From assembly GCA_937958785.1 (NCBI GenBank), contig CALGMY010000087.1, forward strand, positions 1 to 10,488: a stretch of DNA of 10,488 bases, in the 5' to 3' direction. Shown piece after piece: positions 7,902 through 10,488 of this stretch. The number at the start of each line of letters is the position of its first letter. Within the stretch, counting starts at the first letter, position 1. Made by a program: the position numbers and the translations under genes. Source of the stretch: an uncultured Gammaproteobacteria bacterium (lineage in GTDB: Bacteria; Pseudomonadota; Gammaproteobacteria; Steroidobacterales; GCA-2729495). The notes beneath the pieces were generated by a model, which ran no database searches, was not told the origin of the DNA, and saw nothing but the letters and a program-made list of their open reading frames with translations.

Positions 7902-8285
7902 GTGAGCATCCGTCCCGAACAGCCCGCTGGCGGCGTACACCTGCTCGCACCGGGCGCCAGCGACGCCACCATAGCGGCCCTCGCCACGCCGGCCCTCCTG
8001 GCTGAACTCACCCACCTGCCTGCAGGGGTGGCAAGCACCAGCTTCGAGATGCTCGCGGTTCCGGCCGGCGGTGGTACAGGGAACTGCGCCAGCGGCAGCA
8101 CCGGCTGCCTCATCCACATCGTGACCGGCGTGGCCCGGGTCCGCTGGGGCCCGGGCCTCCGGGAGCAACTCGGGGCGCAGGCCGGTGACACGCTGGTCGT
8201 CCCCCCTGATGAGACGTTCCAGGCCCTGAACCCTGCCGGCGACTGCCCGCTGCAGCTCCTGCTGTTTCGGGAATCCCGGGAGTAG
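7902..8285 (+). CDS. Cupin-fold protein lacking the canonical metal ligands
   Basis: A 127-residue protein beginning with GTG. The central part reads CLIHIVTGVARVRWGPGL and then GDTLVVPPDETFQALN, which follows the spacing of cupin motif 2, G(x)5PxG(x)2H(x)3N, but with Phe in place of His and Asp in place of the second Gly. In motif 1 the HxH and Glu positions are taken by small residues and Cys (ASGSTGC). No metal-binding set remains, so it may bind a ligand without metal or be structural. There is no signal peptide or transmembrane segment. No ribosome binding site precedes the GTG, and no better in-frame start is visible upstream. The gene ends 7 nt before gltS, suggesting an operon. The fold call is moderate, and no specific function can be given. 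Confidence 0.65.
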   Translation: MSIRPEQPAGGVHLLAPGASDATIAALATPALLAELTHLPAGVASTSFEMLAVPAGGGTGNCASGSTGCLIHIVTGVARVRWGPGLREQLGAQAGDTLVVPPDETFQALNPAGDCPLQLLLFRESRE

Positions 8286-8292
8286 GATCTTC

Positions 8293-9504
8293 ATGCCCAC
8301 GCCCGTCCTCACCCTCGACCTGCTCCAGACGCTGACGCTCGCCGCCGTCGTCTATTACGGCGGCGTGCTCTGCCGCCAGCAGCTGCCGGTGCTGCAGCGG
8401 CTGAACATCCCGTCCGCGGTGGTGGGCGGGCTCCTGTTCGCCCTGGTGGTGTTCGTGTGCCGGGACCGGGTCGTGAACCTGCAGCTCGACACGGCCGGCC
8501 AGCCCCTGCTGCTCGTCGCCTTCTTCACGACGATCGGCATGGGCGCCAGCGTCGCCCTGCTCCGCACCGGCGGGGTGGGCGTGGCCGTATTCCTGGCCTT
8601 TGCCACGGTCGTCTGCCTGGGCCAGAACCTGCTCGGCATGGCCGTGGCGGCCGGTCTCGGGGAGAACCCGCTCCTCGGCGTCATGGCGGGCTCTGTCACG
8701 CTGATGGGCGGCCCGGCCACCGGCCTCGCCTTTGCCCCGGAATTCGCCAAGGCTGGCCTCGCGGGCGCCGACGTGCTGGCGATCACGGCCGCGGTCTTCG
8801 GCATCGTGTGCGGTGGATTGGCCGGCGGGCCCGTGGGCACCTGGCTGATCCACCGGCACCGGCTCCGGGCAATGGGAACCGGCGGGACCGCCGCTGCGTC
8901 ACCCACCGCGACCCTCCGGGAAATCATCGTGCACGTGGAGCGGGAGGACACCGCCATCGTCCGCAATCTCGCGGTACTGGCCCTCGCCATGGGCGTCGGC
9001 AGCGTTGTCAGCCGCTACATCCAGTCCACGGGCTTCACCCTGCCGGCCTACATCGGCGCGATGATCGTCGCAAGCGTGCTCCGGAACCTGGACGACAACA
9101 CCGGCTGGCTGAAGATCGACGAGGACGCGATGGAATTCATCGGCGGCGTCGCCCTCAACATCTTCCTGGTGGTGGCGTTGATGGACCTCAAGATCTGGCA
9201 GCTGGCCGGCCAGGCCCTGCCCCTGTTCGTGATCCTCGCCGCCCAGCTGGGCTTCCTCGTGGTGCTGGCGATCTGGGTTTCCTGGCGGCTCATGGGGCGG
9301 GACTACGACTCGGCGGTGATGGCGAGCGGCTTCATCGGCTTTGCCATGGGCACCACCGCCAATGCGGTGGCCAACATGCGCACGCTGACCACCCGCTTCG
9401 GCCCGGCGCCGCGGGCGTTCCTGGTGGTGCCCCTCGTGGGCGCGTTCTTCATCGACTTCATCAACGCGCTGGTCATCACCGGCTTCATCAACTGGCTGCG
9501 CTGA
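8293..9504 (+). CDS. gltS: GltS-family sodium/glutamate symporter
   Basis: A 403-residue inner-membrane protein, about the size of E. coli GltS (401). It has many hydrophobic segments in two halves joined by a polar region (about 186-222). The second pore-loop region GFIGFAMGTTANAVANM (346-362), with RFGPAPRAFLVVPLVGAFFID (368-388), is highly typical of GltS. The first loop GSVTLMGGPATG (133-144) has Pro-Ala where GltS proteins have the HG of a GGHG motif as I recall them. The family couples uptake of glutamate to Na+. Because of the altered loop the substrate could differ. AGGA is 5 nt before the ATG. It lies 7 nt after the cupin gene and 11 nt before the TauE/SafE gene. Confidence 0.88.
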   Translation: MPTPVLTLDLLQTLTLAAVVYYGGVLCRQQLPVLQRLNIPSAVVGGLLFALVVFVCRDRVVNLQLDTAGQPLLLVAFFTTIGMGASVALLRTGGVGVAVFLAFATVVCLGQNLLGMAVAAGLGENPLLGVMAGSVTLMGGPATGLAFAPEFAKAGLAGADVLAITAAVFGIVCGGLAGGPVGTWLIHRHRLRAMGTGGTAAASPTATLREIIVHVEREDTAIVRNLAVLALAMGVGSVVSRYIQSTGFTLPAYIGAMIVASVLRNLDDNTGWLKIDEDAMEFIGGVALNIFLVVALMDLKIWQLAGQALPLFVILAAQLGFLVVLAIWVSWRLMGRDYDSAVMASGFIGFAMGTTANAVANMRTLTTRFGPAPRAFLVVPLVGAFFIDFINALVITGFINWLR

Positions 9505-9515
9505 GGGCGGCGGGC

Positions 9516-10235
9516 GTGTTCCTCGAACCCCTGCAGCTGGCCCTCGCGACCGGCGTGGTCGTGTCCGGCGCCGTCCTCCAGGCGGCGACCGGCATGGGCA
9601 CCGGGATCCTCATCGTGCCGCTGCTCGCCCTCATCGACCTCAGCCTCGTGCCGGGGCCTGCGGTGCTCGCGAGCATGGCGCTGTCGGTGCCCATGGCCTG
9701 GACGGGCCGGCGGCACATCGCCTGGCCCGAGCTGCGGCCGCTCATGGCGGGGCTGGTGCTGGGCTGCGCCGTCGGGGCATTCGGCCTCGCGGCGATCCCG
9801 GCGGACCGGGTGGGGATCGTCTTCGGCCTGGCGATCCTCGCCACCGTCGCGGTGACGGCGGTCGGCCTGCAGATTCCCTTCAACCGGCGGAGCCTCGCGA
9901 GCGTCGGCGCGGTGGCAGGCGTGATGGGCGCGACGAGCGGTGTGGGCGCCCCGCCCATCGCCCTGCTGTACCAGCACCGGCAGGGCCCGGAACTGCGCCC
10001 AACGCTGGGGTTCACCTACGCGGCCTCCTCCGCGATCATCATCGGGTTCCTGGCGCTGTTCGGCCGGTTCGGCGTCGCCGGGATCACCCTCGCGCTGCAG
10101 CTGGTCCCCGGCTACGTGCTGGGCTTCATCGTCGCGGCGCCCCTCGCCCGGCTGCTGGACCGGGGATACGTCCGGCCCGCCGTGCTGCTGCTGTCGGCCG
10201 TGAGCGCCGCGGCGCTGCTGTGGAGGAGCCTCTAG
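9516..10235 (+). CDS. TauE/SafE family sulfite/organosulfonate-type permease
   Basis: A 239-residue polytopic membrane protein starting at GTG. It carries the two repeat motifs of the TauE/SafE (DUF81) family: SGAVLQAATGMGTG leading into ILIVPLL (17-37), and GATSGVGAPPIALLY (138-152). There are about seven to eight hydrophobic segments. Characterised members are proposed to export sulfite, sulfoacetate or related organic anions, and the substrate cannot be read from sequence. No ATG lies near the N-terminus; the GTG at 9516 has a weak AGGGCGG 5 nt upstream, and the start is 11 nt after the gltS stop. A long open frame continues upstream in the same phase through gltS, but it is only a shadow. 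It ends 1 nt before DUF4126. Confidence 0.88.
   Translation: MFLEPLQLALATGVVVSGAVLQAATGMGTGILIVPLLALIDLSLVPGPAVLASMALSVPMAWTGRRHIAWPELRPLMAGLVLGCAVGAFGLAAIPADRVGIVFGLAILATVAVTAVGLQIPFNRRSLASVGAVAGVMGATSGVGAPPIALLYQHRQGPELRPTLGFTYAASSAIIIGFLALFGRFGVAGITLALQLVPGYVLGFIVAAPLARLLDRGYVRPAVLLLSAVSAAALLWRSL
10222..10228 (+). promoter_or_regulatory. Ribosome binding site of the DUF4126 gene
   Basis: GGAGGAG ends 8 nt before the ATG at 10237 and lies inside the last codons of the TauE/SafE gene. It is a strong site and supports both the start choice and co-transcription. Confidence 0.8.
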
Positions 10236-10236
10236 G

Positions 10237-10488
10237 ATGGACATCCAGACGATCGCGCTGGCTGGGGGCCTCGCCTGGGCGAGTGGCATCCGGCTCTACG
10301 TGGTGCTGTTCCTGGTCGGCATCGCCGGCCACTTCGGCTGGCTGGCGCTGCCGGAGCACCTCGCCGCGCTCTCACACCCGCTCGTGCTGGGCACGAGCGG
10401 CACGCTCGCCATCGCCGAGTTCGTGGCCGACAAGGTGCCGGGCTTCGACAGCCTCTGGGACGCGGTGCACACCTTCATCCGCATCCCG
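10237..10488 (+). CDS. DUF4126 family membrane protein (3' end beyond window)
   Basis: The first 84 residues are present; the gene continues past the right edge. It has a hydrophobic N-terminus with GLAWASGIRLYVVLFLVGIAG, a short loop with FGWLALPEHLAALSHP, a second hydrophobic stretch, and then AEFVADKVPGFDSLWDAVHTFIRIP. The E-VADK-PG-DS-WD block is the hallmark of DUF4126. The function is unknown. It is 1 nt after the TauE/SafE gene and has its own strong ribosome binding site. Confidence 0.85.
   Translation, partial: MDIQTIALAGGLAWASGIRLYVVLFLVGIAGHFGWLALPEHLAALSHPLVLGTSGTLAIAEFVADKVPGFDSLWDAVHTFIRIP

Noticed and set aside
7832..8191. N-terminal extension of adhC upstream of the ATG at 7831
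   Set aside because: The frame stays open, but the extra sequence has no match to the family, and the ATG at 7831 gives the usual length and N-terminus and has an upstream GGAG.
8457..9515. Upstream part of a 592-codon plus-strand frame running into the TauE/SafE gene
   Set aside because: It is an Arg/Gly/Pro-rich shadow of gltS. Only the part from the GTG at 9516 encodes a real membrane protein.

Overview
The window is a chromosomal segment from a high-GC (roughly two-thirds G+C by eye) Gram-negative bacterium. It is most likely a gammaproteobacterium. The evidence is the minor-pilin order fimT-pilV-pilW-pilX-pilY1, an E. coli-like 93-residue PpiC parvulin, a GltS symporter and a REPIN-type palindrome. 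The pilins are very acidic and nearly free of lysine, which would suit a halophile or haloalkaliphile (for example an Ectothiorhodospiraceae-like lineage). That taxonomic guess is inference only. No phage, transposase, CRISPR, tRNA or rRNA is visible.

Left half, minus strand (5221 down to 1): a type IV pilus tip operon. It reads fimT/fimU-like (GspH domain), pilV, pilW, pilX and pilY1, and pilY1 runs off the left edge. The genes are tightly packed: gaps of 6 and 1 nt, a 4-nt overlap, then 36 nt before pilY1 with its own strong ribosome binding site. The four pilin-like proteins have class III leaders ending in Gly. Together with the large secreted PilY1 (VWA domain plus beta-propeller) they should form the complex that primes pilus assembly and sits at the pilus tip.

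Centre, plus strand (5431-6728): ppiC (cytosolic parvulin prolyl isomerase), a HAD-type 5'(3')-deoxyribonucleotidase-like gene (NT5C family), a REPIN palindrome whose left arm contains that gene's stop codon, and a small DUF2442 gene. The 209-bp divergent region between fimT and ppiC holds candidate promoters and two short palindromes. DUF2442 converges on adhC (minus strand), and their stop codons overlap inside one CTAG.

Right half: adhC (glutathione-dependent formaldehyde dehydrogenase, class III ADH) is divergent from a four-gene plus-strand run. That run is a cupin-fold protein lacking the usual metal ligands, a GltS-family Na+/glutamate symporter, a TauE/SafE membrane permease, and the start of a DUF4126 membrane protein cut by the right edge. 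The gaps of 7, 11 and 1 nt suggest one transcript.

Most of the window is ordinary core genome. I see no clearly new system. The points most worth a second look are repeated DxDxDxxxD calcium-type loops in PilV, PilW and PilY1, the lysine-poor minor pilins, the ligand-less cupin with a possibly leaderless start, and an altered pore-loop motif in the GltS homologue.
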